From the NCBI GenBank assembly GCA_018228645.1, contig CP073693.1, forward strand, positions 124,001-188,000: DNA of 64,000 nucleotides, written 5' to 3'. This document shows positions 17,236 through 26,402 of the stretch, one piece after another. Position 1 is the first letter of the stretch. The number at the start of each line of letters is the position of its first letter. Both the position numbers and the translations under genes were made by a program. The notes beneath the pieces are model-generated. The model did no database searches. It was not told where the DNA came from and was given only the letters and a program-made list of their open reading frames with translations. The stretch comes from Clostridiaceae bacterium Marseille-Q4143. Its GTDB lineage: Bacteria > Bacillota > Clostridia > Lachnospirales > Lachnospiraceae.

Positions 17236-18006
17236 TCAGATCACTGCAAACGGATACTTCACCGGCACACAGTCCATATGCACACCCGTCAGCACTTTCT
17301 CAAGGTAAGCTTTCACATCTTCCATAAATACGTGTTCCATTCCATAATGGCCCGCATCAATAATGCAGAGTCCCTGATCCACCGCATCAATTCCTGTGTG
17401 ATGGTCAATATCTCCTGTAATATACACATCACAGCCAAACTGCAGTGCATTGTGCATGGTACTCTTTCCTGCACCTGGGCAGAGCGCCGCCAGATGCACC
17501 TTCTGATCCAGATTTCCAAAAATCTTCACATTGGGAATATCATAGGCACGTTTCACCAGTTCTGCGCATTCCCGCAAAGTCATTTCTTCCGGAAGGACGC
17601 CGACCCGGCCAATGCCTTCGCCATCCTTTACTTCTTCCAGAACTGTACATTCCTGCAGGTTCAATAACCGGGCAGTCAGGTCTGCCATGCCTCTCGTATC
17701 ATAATTTGTATGCATGGCATAGTAGGAAATATCACTTCTGATCAGACTTAAAAGCCGTCTTCCCACCATATCTTCATCCGTTACCCTTTTAATCGCCCCA
17801 AAAATCATGGGATGATGGGTAATGAGCATATCATAAGCACCTTCTGCCGCCTGTCCTACCACTTCATCCGTGGCATCCAGTGCCAGCAGAATTTTCTTTA
17901 CCTCTTTATCCCGGCGTCCTGCCAGCAGTCCCACATTGTCCCAGTCACAGGCATATTCTTTTCCATATTCCTGCTCCAGAAGCGTTATAATCTCACTGCA
18001 TTTCAT
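17236..18006 (-). CDS. Nif3-like dinuclear metal centre protein (DUF34)
   Basis: 256-residue member of the Nif3/YqfO family, which forms a hexamer with a di-metal site. Metal ligands are visible in ITHHPMIF near 62-69 and in the C-terminal DAGHYGMEH motif. It lacks the long PII-like insert found in B. subtilis YqfO. It is often annotated as GTP cyclohydrolase type 2-like; the true reaction is unsettled. It overlaps trmK by 14 bases, the same arrangement as in many Firmicutes downstream of rpoD, and is translationally coupled. Confidence 0.92.
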   Translation of the reverse strand: MKCSEIITLLEQEYGKEYACDWDNVGLLAGRRDKEVKKILLALDATDEVVGQAAEGAYDMLITHHPMIFGAIKRVTDEDMVGRRLLSLIRSDISYYAMHTNYDTRGMADLTARLLNLQECTVLEEVKDGEGIGRVGVLPEEMTLRECAELVKRAYDIPNVKIFGNLDQKVHLAALCPGAGKSTMHNALQFGCDVYITGDIDHHTGIDAVDQGLCIIDAGHYGMEHVFMEDVKAYLEKVLTGVHMDCVPVKYPFAVI

Positions 18007-18721
18007 ATTCTTTCATCTCCTGTCCACATCCGGCTGGAATTCTGTTTAACATATCCACCATCCGGCTTCTTTTATCCAGAAGTTCCACATAGCGATCGGA
18101 TTTTTCCTGACCGTTATCCACAAGAGTTTTTAAAATCACGTCTGTTTTCCCCTGCTCTGCACGAAGATATGCACTCCATACACCGATGGAACGCTGCAAA
18201 GCGGGATTTCCATATTCCAGTTCACCTTTTGCCGGAAGCTTCATGGAACCATGCTCAACACGCATCATAGGATAATATTTTCCCTCATCCAGCACAATAT
18301 CTTCATCCGTGATTTTATAGCCATGTTCACAGAGCCATTCCCTCACCAGCCAGATCTCGGACTGGGGCTGAAGAATCAGCTCTTTTACCGATGCAAGGCA
18401 ATGAGCGCCGCCTTCCAGAATATGCACCGTCAGCGCTCCTCCCATTCCGGCAATGAGTACTGTATCTGCCTCTCCTTCTTTCAGAGCTGTCATTCCGTCA
18501 GAAAGTCGTGTGGTAATCCTGTCTTCCAGATGCTGTTCCCTGATATGTAACGCAGCGCGCTCCAGCGGTCCTTTATTAATATCCATGGCAATGGCACGAG
18601 AAACTTTCCCTGTCTGTACCAGAGCAATCGGAATATATCCATGATCCGTTCCCACATCTGCCAGTGAGCTGCCCTCCGTAACCATAGAGGCCAGCCTGTC
18701 CATTCTCTTTGATAACTGCAT
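17993..18721 (-). CDS. trmK: tRNA (adenine(22)-N1)-methyltransferase
   Basis: SAM-dependent methyltransferase forming m1A22 in tRNA (B. subtilis YqfN/TrmK family). The 242 residues begin with a Rossmann SAM-binding domain (LADVGTDHGYIPI near 20-32) and the conserved IAGMGG motif near 94-99, and end in a coiled C-terminal region. It lies nine bases after rpoD and overlaps nif3, the standard dnaG-rpoD-trmK-nif3 order. Confidence 0.93.
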   Translation of the reverse strand: MQLSKRMDRLASMVTEGSSLADVGTDHGYIPIALVQTGKVSRAIAMDINKGPLERAALHIREQHLEDRITTRLSDGMTALKEGEADTVLIAGMGGALTVHILEGGAHCLASVKELILQPQSEIWLVREWLCEHGYKITDEDIVLDEGKYYPMMRVEHGSMKLPAKGELEYGNPALQRSIGVWSAYLRAEQGKTDVILKTLVDNGQEKSDRYVELLDKRSRMVDMLNRIPAGCGQEMKEYEMQ

Positions 18722-18730
18722 AGATCACTC

Positions 18731-19834
18731 TTACTCCAGGAAATCCTTCAGCTTGCGGCTGCGGCTCGGATGACGAAGCTTTCTTAATGCTTTTGCCTCG
18801 ATCTGGCGGATACGCTCACGGGTAACATTGAATTCCTTACCAACCTCTTCCAGTGTACGCGCACGGCCGTCATCCAGTCCAAAACGAAGACGGAGCACTT
18901 TCTGCTCTCTCTCTGTCAAAGTACCAAGTACCTCTACCAGCTGCTCTTTTAACAGGGTAAATGCGGCTGCCTCTGCAGGTACCGGCACGTTATCATCCTG
19001 AATGAAGTCTCCTAAGTGGCTGTCTTCCTCCTCACCAATCGGGGTTTCCAGAGATACCGGCTCCTGGGAAATCTTCAGAATCTCACGCACACGCTCTACC
19101 GGCATGTTCATCTCTGCTGCGATCTCCTCCGGCTGCGGCTCTCTTCCAAGCTCCTGCAAAAGCTGACGGGATACACGGATCAGCTTGTTGATGGTCTCTA
19201 CCATATGCACCGGAATACGAATAGTTCTCGCCTGATCTGCAATGGCTCTGGTGATAGCCTGACGGATCCACCAGGTTGCATAGGTACTGAACTTATAGCC
19301 CTTGCGGTAATCGAATTTTTCAACTGCTTTAATAAGACCTAAGTTGCCTTCCTGAATCAGATCCAGGAACAGCATACCGCGGCCTACATAACGTTTTGCT
19401 ATACTGACTACCAGACGAAGGTTAGCCTCTGCCAGACGTTTCTTGGCATCTTCATCCCCTTCTTCCATTCTCTTTGCCAGTTCAATCTCTTCCTCTGCGC
19501 TTAACAGAGGAACTTTACCGATCTCTTTTAAGTACATACGGACCGGATCCTCGATGCTGACACCATCCGGAACAGACAGGTCAATCTGCTCCATATCTAC
19601 TTCATCTTCATCACTTAAGATGATGTTACTGTCATCATCATCGTCAGTAATCCGAAGCACATCTACATTGTTATGCTCAAGAAATTCCAGAATCTTATCA
19701 AACTGCTCTGCATCCAGCTCCATGTCGCTGAAAAAGTCGCTGATTTCCTGATACTCCAGCACATTTTTCTTCTTTTTTGCCAGTGCCAGTAGCTCTTTCA
19801 TCTTCTCACTGAATTTTGCTACATTTTCGTCCAT
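18731..19834 (-). CDS. rpoD: RNA polymerase primary sigma factor
   Basis: Housekeeping sigma-A of 367 aa. Region 1.1 is short and acidic. Regions 2.1-2.4 contain the promoter-melting and -10 recognition segment ([14 protein letters not shown]). Regions 3 and 4.2 follow, with the C-terminal HTH ([21 protein letters not shown]). The ATG at 19834 is preferred to one six codons upstream because it has a GGAAGGAAG site at good distance. It is the third gene of the dgt-dnaG-rpoD-trmK-nif3 cluster; the dnaG-rpoD pairing is the classical macromolecular synthesis operon. Confidence 0.97.
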   Translation of the reverse strand: MDENVAKFSEKMKELLALAKKKKNVLEYQEISDFFSDMELDAEQFDKILEFLEHNNVDVLRITDDDDDSNIILSDEDEVDMEQIDLSVPDGVSIEDPVRMYLKEIGKVPLLSAEEEIELAKRMEEGDEDAKKRLAEANLRLVVSIAKRYVGRGMLFLDLIQEGNLGLIKAVEKFDYRKGYKFSTYATWWIRQAITRAIADQARTIRIPVHMVETINKLIRVSRQLLQELGREPQPEEIAAEMNMPVERVREILKISQEPVSLETPIGEEEDSHLGDFIQDDNVPVPAEAAAFTLLKEQLVEVLGTLTEREQKVLRLRFGLDDGRARTLEEVGKEFNVTRERIRQIEAKALRKLRHPSRSRKLKDFLE

Positions 19835-19871
19835 ATTGGTTCTTCCTTCCATAATTGTTCATATTTTATCC

Positions 19872-21638
19872 TTAATCCAAAGAAATATGCAATTTCTCTA
19901 TATCCCGGCGTCTGCGGATCAATTTCTGCAGAGCATCCATATCACCGGGATCCAGATGTTCTGTCTGCCAGGCAATACTGTTCTGCTTGACTCTCCGGAT
20001 CGTCTCCTGCAGCGCTTTTTCTTCCGCTTCTCTTCCCGAAAGATCCGGGATCGTGTCATTACACATGGCGGCAACTTTCTGCTGCTCTTCCTCTTCCGTA
20101 AAATACTGGAACAGAGACGGCGGATTTAAGCGTCCTTCCTTCAGCTGTTCTGTCAGAAGCTCTGCTACCTTCCTGCACAGCGGGTCGGTAAATTCCTCCG
20201 GTTCCACGTATTTTGCAATACTGCGGAATATCTTTTCTCCCGAACACATCCAGGTAATCAGAAGTTTCTGGGATTTCAGGCTGCCCTCTTCCGGCCGCTT
20301 TCTTCCCGGCGGAGGTGCCGGTGATGCAACTTTTGTCATTCCCCCCAGCTGCTCTCCGGTCTGGCTGACCATCCGCTGCAGCTGTTCATATGTCAGATGA
20401 TAACGGGAAGCCACGGCTTCCGTATAATTATTCCGTTCAATTCCTGGTTCAAACTCCAGCAGCTTCTTCGCCACTTCCCGGAAAAATGCAGTCTTGCTTT
20501 CAGGCTCCCGGAAATCATATTTTCTCTGCCGCACCCGAAGTTCGAAGAAAAAGCTGCTCTCAGCCTCATCAATTCGCTTCTGGAACGCTTCTGATCCCAG
20601 TGCCTTGATAAATTCATCCGGATCTTTATAAGGTTCCATATTGATGACCTTCGCTCGGATTCCCGCATCTTTCAGGATCGGAATAGCCCTCAGAGCTGCC
20701 TTAATGCCTGCCTCATCGCTGTCATAGGTCAGAAGCACTTCATCGGTATACCGTTTCAGGATCGTTGACTGCTGCTGCGTAAATGCAGTTCCAAGCGATG
20801 CCACTGCCTGATTAAAACCGGCCTGGTGCATGGCGATCACGTCCATATAACCCTCACACAGAATGATGTTAGGCTTCCGGCTTGTCCTTGCCAGATGAAG
20901 CCCGTAGAGATTCCGGCTCTTGTCAAATACTCTTGTCTCCGGAGAGTTCAGATATTTAGGTTTTCCATCCCCCATGACACGCCCGCCGAATCCGATAACT
21001 TTTCCACGGCTGTCCATAATCGGAAACATGACACGATTCCAGAATTTATCGTACATACCATGTTTTTCATCCACCTGCATAAGACCGGATTCTTTCAGCA
21101 GAGCATCGGAATAACCTTTGTTCTTCAGATATCTGTAAAGCTCATGTCCCGTCTTCCCGGAATATCCGAGTCCAAACTTCTGAAGCGTCTCCATGGATAA
21201 CTGTCTTCCCAGCAGATAGTCAAGTCCCAGCTTTCCTTCCGGTTTCCGCAGCAGGTAATAATAGTAGCTGGCTGCCACCTTATTAACCTCCAGAATCCGG
21301 CTTTTTAAGTCCTCCTGTTCCCGCTCTTCCCTGGATACATTTCTCTCCGGCAGTTCAATTCCTGCCCGGTCCGCCAGCACCTTCAGTGCTTCCGGAAAGG
21401 TCAGGTTCTCATAATCCATTACAAATTTGAATACATCTCCGCCTGCTCCACAGCTGAAGCAGCGGTACATCTGTCTTGGCTGGTTCACCGACATGGATGG
21501 ACTGTGATCATTATGGAAAGGACACACACCTACATAATTACTTCCCTTCCTCTGCAGTCTCACATAACTGTTGATCACATCCACAATATCGCTTCTGGAT
21601 CGTATTTCCTCCACCAGCTCCTGTGAATAAAAACTCAT
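19872..21638 (-). CDS. dnaG: DNA primase
   Basis: Synthesises RNA primers at the fork. The 588 residues contain an N-terminal CHC2 zinc finger (Cys39, His42, Cys60, Cys63), a central TOPRIM catalytic domain with the EGYMD motif near 259-263, and a C-terminal helicase-interaction region. It lies two bases downstream of dgt and 37 bases upstream of rpoD. The length and motifs are complete. Confidence 0.96.
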   Translation of the reverse strand: MSFYSQELVEEIRSRSDIVDVINSYVRLQRKGSNYVGVCPFHNDHSPSMSVNQPRQMYRCFSCGAGGDVFKFVMDYENLTFPEALKVLADRAGIELPERNVSREEREQEDLKSRILEVNKVAASYYYYLLRKPEGKLGLDYLLGRQLSMETLQKFGLGYSGKTGHELYRYLKNKGYSDALLKESGLMQVDEKHGMYDKFWNRVMFPIMDSRGKVIGFGGRVMGDGKPKYLNSPETRVFDKSRNLYGLHLARTSRKPNIILCEGYMDVIAMHQAGFNQAVASLGTAFTQQQSTILKRYTDEVLLTYDSDEAGIKAALRAIPILKDAGIRAKVINMEPYKDPDEFIKALGSEAFQKRIDEAESSFFFELRVRQRKYDFREPESKTAFFREVAKKLLEFEPGIERNNYTEAVASRYHLTYEQLQRMVSQTGEQLGGMTKVASPAPPPGRKRPEEGSLKSQKLLITWMCSGEKIFRSIAKYVEPEEFTDPLCRKVAELLTEQLKEGRLNPPSLFQYFTEEEEQQKVAAMCNDTIPDLSGREAEEKALQETIRRVKQNSIAWQTEHLDPGDMDALQKLIRRRRDIEKLHISLD

Positions 21639-21640
21639 CT

Positions 21641-22648
21641 TTAATACCTCCAGGCAACCGGAACGAAAAATTCCTGGAATTTTGCAATTGCATACTGATC
21701 TGTCATTCCTGATATGTAATCACAGACACTTCGTTCCTGCGTCTCGCCGGACTGCCACATCCGTTCAATATACTCTGTGGACAACAACTCCGGATGTTCC
21801 ATATAGTATTGAAACAGTTCTCTCAGAATATTCTCTGCCTTCTGTTCCTCTCCTTTGGCTCTGGGATTCGTGTATACATTTTCAAACATATACTTCCGCA
21901 TCCCTCGAAAGGCAAATTCCACATCTTCTGACATCTGAATATCCGGTTTATCCTTGCTCTGATTTACAATATCATGAATCAGTGTATTCAGTCTCTCTCT
22001 GGTCGAATGCCCCAGAATATCCGTGTAGGTATCCGGAAGATCTTCTTCCCTGATAATTCCCGCGCGGATACTGTCATCCACATCATGATTGATATAGGCA
22101 ATCTTGTCCGCATAGCGAACCACTTTCCCCTCCAATGTGGAAGGGTTCCCGGATAGCTGATGATTCAGGATACCGTCCCTGACTTCCCATGTCAGATTCA
22201 GTCCCCTGCCTCCTTTTTCCAGCTTCTCCACAATTCGAACACTCTGTTTCTGATGGGCAAAACCTTCACTGAAAATCTTATTCAGTGCCCGCTCCCCGGC
22301 ATGACCAAAAGGCGTATGTCCCAGATCATGTCCAAGTGCGATGGCCTCTGTCAAATCTTCATTCAACCTCAGCGCACGGGAAATCGTCCGTGCCGTCTGT
22401 GACACTTCCAGTGTATGCGTCAGACGCGTACGATAATGATCCCCCTGAGGTGTAAGGAATACCTGCGTCTTATGCTTCAGTCTCCGGAACGATTTACAGT
22501 GCAGGATGCGGTCGCGGTCCCTCTGGTACACCGGCCTGATATCACACTCGGGTTCTTCCCTGTCACGGCCTCTGGAATCACAGCTGCAGGATGCATACGG
22601 ACTTAAGTATGTTTTTTCCCATAGCTCCGTACTTTCACGAATAGTCAT
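21641..22648 (-). CDS. Deoxyguanosinetriphosphate triphosphohydrolase-like protein
   Basis: HD-superfamily dNTPase of 335 aa that releases triphosphate from dNTPs and helps control pools. The metal-binding residues are visible in RTRLTHTLEV (about 74-83), LGHDLGHTPFGHAGE (about 107-121) and a later conserved Asp. It has a good AAGGAGG site before ATG 22648. It begins the run into dnaG and rpoD and may couple dNTP supply to priming. The family's preferred nucleotide differs between members, so dGTP specificity is not assumed. Confidence 0.9.
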   Translation of the reverse strand: MTIRESTELWEKTYLSPYASCSCDSRGRDREEPECDIRPVYQRDRDRILHCKSFRRLKHKTQVFLTPQGDHYRTRLTHTLEVSQTARTISRALRLNEDLTEAIALGHDLGHTPFGHAGERALNKIFSEGFAHQKQSVRIVEKLEKGGRGLNLTWEVRDGILNHQLSGNPSTLEGKVVRYADKIAYINHDVDDSIRAGIIREEDLPDTYTDILGHSTRERLNTLIHDIVNQSKDKPDIQMSEDVEFAFRGMRKYMFENVYTNPRAKGEEQKAENILRELFQYYMEHPELLSTEYIERMWQSGETQERSVCDYISGMTDQYAIAKFQEFFVPVAWRY

Positions 22649-22759
22649 ACTGATCCCTCCTTCGACAAAAGCGGTTAAAAAGTATCCTCTATATATAAAT
22701 TACTGCGTTGAGCTCAAAAATCCTTCTTTTTTTTAAACTTTTTTTATTTTTTCCAAATT

Positions 22760-23452
22760 TTAATAAAAACCGGCCACAATCGGTCCCACAATCACGGTCA
22801 GGATACCGGTTACGGCGATGGCAAGGCTGCTCATGGCTGCCTGAATCTCTCCCAGCTCCAATGCCTTGCTGGTACCGATGGCATGGGAAGCTGTTCCCAG
22901 CGCCAGCCCCTGTGCGACCGGATCTTCAATATGGAAAATCTTAAATACGGTCGTTGCAATCACAGCGCCCAGAATTCCCGTGATAAATACTGCCATAACT
23001 GTTACTGCGGCAATGCCACCCAGCTCTTCGCTCATTCCCAGGGCAATTGCAGTGGTAATGGACTTCGGAACCAGAGATGCATAGATACTGGTATCCAATG
23101 CAAACAGCCTGGACATAGCAAAAATCATAATGGCACATGCCACGGTTCCGGAAATGATACTGATCAGGATTGCTCCTGCATATTCTTTCAGAAGTTTCAT
23201 CTGCCGATACAACGGGACTGCCAGACAGACGGTGGATGGTGTCAGAAAATAATTAATGTATTTTACGCCAGTTTCATAAGACGCATACTGAGTTCCCGTC
23301 AGTTTTAAAAATACAATGATAAAAATAATGGTTAAAAGAAGCGGATTGCACAGGGTGCTTTTCGCTTTTTTTGCAATCTGTGATGAAATCCAGTAACCAA
23401 AAAGGGTAATAAAAAATCCAAAATAAGCAGAACTCTGCACTACACTATTCAT
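22760..23452 (-). CDS. lrgB: LrgB/CidB-family membrane protein
   Basis: 230-residue integral membrane protein with about seven hydrophobic segments and the family motifs VPKSITTAIALG and GTASHAIGTSKA. The LrgAB pair was first described as an antiholin system; related pairs in Bacillus (PftAB/YsbAB) and streptococci act as a pyruvate uptake system. Which applies here is unknown. It overlaps lrgA by eight bases. No LytST-type two-component pair lies nearby. Confidence 0.9.
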   Translation of the reverse strand: MNSVVQSSAYFGFFITLFGYWISSQIAKKAKSTLCNPLLLTIIFIIVFLKLTGTQYASYETGVKYINYFLTPSTVCLAVPLYRQMKLLKEYAGAILISIISGTVACAIMIFAMSRLFALDTSIYASLVPKSITTAIALGMSEELGGIAAVTVMAVFITGILGAVIATTVFKIFHIEDPVAQGLALGTASHAIGTSKALELGEIQAAMSSLAIAVTGILTVIVGPIVAGFY

Positions 23453-23831
23453 TGATCTCTTCCTCCAGTCTCTCTTCTTCCAGTCTTCTCTTTTTAATCA
23501 CCAGGAACTGTGCGATCAGTCCGGTCAGTATCATGACAAAAACCATGCTGACTATGGAAATTATGACAATTCCAAGAAGAGAATCTTTCATCAGTCCGAA
23601 GGATTCCATCAGTGCTACTCCGGGGCCTACGAATACCAGCGGCATGGCTGCCAGCATAAAATCTGCGGTCTCCTGAATCTGATTCAGTCTGATCACTTTC
23701 GTGCAGAGACAGATCAGCAAGATTACCATTCCATAGACGCTGGCCGGTACCGGGAGCGGCAGCAATGTGTTCAAAAGTTCTCCGGCAAAGGAGATTCCGC
23801 CAATAATCATCACCTGATATGCATATTTCAT
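23445..23831 (-). CDS. lrgA: LrgA/CidA-family membrane protein
   Basis: Small holin-like membrane protein with four hydrophobic segments and the typical LPLPVPASVYGM motif; the partner of LrgB. The start is uncertain. ATG 23831 fits the family N-terminus, but the only strong ribosome site (AGGAGG) lies about 40 bases upstream, with a perfect 7-bp hairpin (23841-23865) in between. A TTG at 23867 lies only two bases from that site and would give 140 residues. The hairpin may loop out to bring site and ATG together. It lies downstream of the DUF5662 gene on the same strand. Confidence 0.85.
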   Translation of the reverse strand: MKYAYQVMIIGGISFAGELLNTLLPLPVPASVYGMVILLICLCTKVIRLNQIQETADFMLAAMPLVFVGPGVALMESFGLMKDSLLGIVIISIVSMVFVMILTGLIAQFLVIKKRRLEEERLEEEINE

Positions 23832-23840
23832 AATCTGTCT

Positions 23841-23865
23841 GCCGGACCTTTCACTTTTGTCCGGC
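23841..23865 (-). promoter_or_regulatory. Hairpin between ribosome site and ATG of lrgA
   Basis: GCCGGAC and GTCCGGC pair perfectly around an 11-base loop, placed between the AGGAGG site and the likely ATG. Looping out would leave about 13 bases of effective spacing. It may tune translation of lrgA, or mark the true start as the TTG at its foot. Confidence 0.45.
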
Positions 23866-23887
23866 AATTCCTCCTGTCTTTTATGCT

Positions 23888-24448
23888 CTATTTTATCTTT
23901 GGATAATTTTTTCTGCCTACCATATATTTTCTCATGTAGGCAAATGTCTTTTCCTCTCCCTTTTTGTCCAGCATTTTTAAGATATACTCCAGAAGCGCCC
24001 TGGTTTCCGGATGAATCATATAGCCATCTTTTCCCATCTCATAATATTTGAGTGGTGAATGCTGTGTGTATGCTGTCCCCTCATAGACTTTCGATGCTGC
24101 AATTCTGTCCATAATCATCTCATTGACATACTTTAACGGCATCTTCATTCCGGTCATCCCCTTGACCGGTCCTGTACTGTAATCAATCCAGTACTCATAA
24201 TGATGCTTGTTTCTTCCTTTGTGGTGAAGCCACGCTGCGGAATAGCCCTTGTCTTCTCTCTCCGCATTGTTCGGGCTTCGATATCCCTGATAATACTTCA
24301 CGCCCTGCCAGAATTCTGACGGGGAATATTTGGAAAGATCATGGGTGAGTCCCTGCCAGTACATGCCCACCTTAAAACAATGTCTGGCAACCATAATCTT
24401 ATGTTCCGTAATCGTGTGGAAATGTCTCCATATATTAATCAGCTGCAT
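23888..24448 (-). CDS. DUF5662-family protein
   Basis: 186-residue soluble protein that I recognise as the DUF5662 type, of unknown function. Conserved polar and histidine-rich segments suggest a metal or hydrolytic site: HDLSKYSPSEFW near 36-47 and a run of three histidine positions in HHKGRNKHHYEYW near 75-87. No signal peptide or membrane helix is seen. It overlaps the GH13-like gene upstream by 14 bases, so the two are coupled. The HD-like pair might reflect a distant relation to HD hydrolases, which is speculative. Confidence 0.7.
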   Translation of the reverse strand: MQLINIWRHFHTITEHKIMVARHCFKVGMYWQGLTHDLSKYSPSEFWQGVKYYQGYRSPNNAEREDKGYSAAWLHHKGRNKHHYEYWIDYSTGPVKGMTGMKMPLKYVNEMIMDRIAASKVYEGTAYTQHSPLKYYEMGKDGYMIHPETRALLEYILKMLDKKGEEKTFAYMRKYMVGRKNYPKIK

Positions 24449-26279
24449 CTTTTCTACCTGCCATAATCATAATTGTCCGCGGAGCCACTTTCACAGTCTT
24501 TTCCCCTGCCAGCTCCGGCTCCCTGCCTTCCGGGAAAAAGCACTGTCCCTCGCATCCGGTATCTGCAATGACTCTCCAGAATTTTCCTGATGGAAGTGTC
24601 GGCAAAGCCAGTTCCTGTGATGTCGTGTGCATATTGCAGACTACATACAATGTCTCGCCTCCGGTATGGCATCCGGCATAAAGAATTCCCACATGTCTGC
24701 TCCCGCCTTCAAAATCACCATACCAGGCTTTTCTTCCATGATAAGAAAGATCCGGCATACCCTTCGCTCCCGTATCGTGCATCGTATATGCCCTATTTCT
24801 TCCAAAAGCAGGATGTGTCTTTCGAAACTCTATTGCATCTTTTATAAAATTCTGCAGGTTCTTTCCACTTTTTGTTTTCGGCCACTGGATCCAAGAAAGT
24901 TCATTGTCCTGGCAGTAGACATTATTATTCCCCTGCTGGGAATTCTCCATCTCATCCCCACCATAGACAGCAGGAACTCCCTGGGAAAGCAGCACCAGCA
25001 GAAGCGCGTTCCGAAGCTGCCTTTCCCTGAGCTTCTTCAGCTTCCGCGCCGCAGTCTGACCTTCTTCCCCGTAATTGCAGCTGCAGTTATAATCACTGCC
25101 ATCCCGGTTGTCCTCACCGTTGGCTTCATTATGTTTGCTCTCATAAGACACTGAATCCATCAGCGTAAAGCCATTGTGTCCTGCCGCATAATTGACCGGA
25201 ATCACCTGCTCCGGATTCTGACGCATTTTTTCCATCAGCTCCTGCAGCGCTCCTTCGTCCCCTTTCAGGAACCGACGCAGCTTCATCATGAAATCATCAT
25301 TGCATTCCATCAGATGACGAAATCCCGGCTGATCTTCCTGGTCATAAATATGTCCGGTATCAAAATATTCGCTTAAGATCTTCGTCTTCGCCAGAAGCGG
25401 GTCTGACGCCAGAAGCGTGGTAAATACGGTGTCACTGTTAATCTGGACACCATCTATATGGTATTCCTTCACCCAATGGCGGATACAGTCCAGTACAAGT
25501 CCCGGTCTGATTCCTTCCGGAAAGTAAAATTCCAGAATCAGTTCGATGCCATTTTTATGCAGTTCCCGCACCAACATTTTCAATTCTTTCACCGGATCCC
25601 CGGATGCGCTGTAAGATGCTTTCGGTGCAAAATAATATGCTTTTCCATATCCCCAGTAATTGATCCTCTCACCCATGCCTTTACGGACCGGCATATGCTT
25701 TTTCGCCGCATGTTCTTCTCTGATCTCGGCAAATTCATATACTGGCATCAACAAAAGCTGTGTAATACCCAGTTTTTTCAGGTAGGGAATCTTTTCCCGG
25801 ATGCCAGCAAAGGTTCCCGGATGACGGACACCGGAACTTGGATCCATAGTAAATCCCCGGACATGGGTTTTGTACAGCACACACTGTTCCACCGGCAATG
25901 CCAGAGGATGATCCCCTGCCCACGAAAAAGATTCAAACCGGGTCTGACAGCGAAGCTTTTCTTCTTCCACCGCTTTTCCCCAGATCTCTCTTCCCCGTAT
26001 GAATGCCGCATAGGGATCCTGTACGACTTTTCTGTCTATCTTATAGTTGTATTCATATTCCTGCACCGGCAGACCTTCCAGCCCCATGGCACAGATCTCT
26101 CCGAATCTCATATCATCTGTGAAACCCAATTCCAGTTCCGGCTCGTCCATACCTTTCCGATACAATAGCAGACTGCAGTCTTTTCCGTCCTGCACTGCCA
26201 CCGCAAAATTAAGTTCTCTTCCTGCCCTGGTAACCCCAAGCTTTTCCGGGTTTCCGGGCCTGATGCGATCCTTCCACAT
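24435..26279 (-). CDS. GlgX/isoamylase-like GH13 protein lacking catalytic residues
   Basis: 614 residues with glycogen-debranching layout: an N-terminal beta-sandwich (about 10-95), a TIM-barrel (about 130-490) and a C-terminal beta domain. The debranching signature QQGNNNVYCQDNELSW near 447-463 is retained. The catalytic centre is not. The nucleophile position in the usual GFRFD motif reads GVQIN (Asp to Asn281, with the preceding Arg to Gln279). The stabilising Asp in the usual AHDGFTL reads GHNGFTL (Asn369). Only the acid/base Glu304 remains. Region I is also altered (EFYFPEG). It is therefore probably not a hydrolase and may bind glycan. ATG 26279 has an AGGA site; a TTG lies eight codons upstream. 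Confidence 0.85.
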   Translation of the reverse strand: MWKDRIRPGNPEKLGVTRAGRELNFAVAVQDGKDCSLLLYRKGMDEPELELGFTDDMRFGEICAMGLEGLPVQEYEYNYKIDRKVVQDPYAAFIRGREIWGKAVEEEKLRCQTRFESFSWAGDHPLALPVEQCVLYKTHVRGFTMDPSSGVRHPGTFAGIREKIPYLKKLGITQLLLMPVYEFAEIREEHAAKKHMPVRKGMGERINYWGYGKAYYFAPKASYSASGDPVKELKMLVRELHKNGIELILEFYFPEGIRPGLVLDCIRHWVKEYHIDGVQINSDTVFTTLLASDPLLAKTKILSEYFDTGHIYDQEDQPGFRHLMECNDDFMMKLRRFLKGDEGALQELMEKMRQNPEQVIPVNYAAGHNGFTLMDSVSYESKHNEANGEDNRDGSDYNCSCNYGEEGQTAARKLKKLRERQLRNALLLVLLSQGVPAVYGGDEMENSQQGNNNVYCQDNELSWIQWPKTKSGKNLQNFIKDAIEFRKTHPAFGRNRAYTMHDTGAKGMPDLSYHGRKAWYGDFEGGSRHVGILYAGCHTGGETLYVVCNMHTTSQELALPTLPSGKFWRVIADTGCEGQCFFPEGREPELAGEKTVKVAPRTIMIMAGRKDAAD

Positions 26280-26360
26280 GTTCTTATCCTGTCCTCTCAG
26301 CAATCGCCATTTTACCCAATTATAAGTATTATACCATTGCCGGGCACGGTTTGCAAATGC

Positions 26361-26390
26361 AAAAAGGACTGCGGTTTCAAACCGCAGTCC
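26361..26390 (-). terminator. Terminator of the nucleoside locus
   Basis: Perfect stem GGACTGCGGTTT / AAACCGCAGTCC (26366-26390) followed on the minus strand by TTTTTGC, 12 bases after the last nucleoside hydrolase gene. Confidence 0.92.
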
Positions 26391-26402
26391 CTTGCATTTA
26401 TT

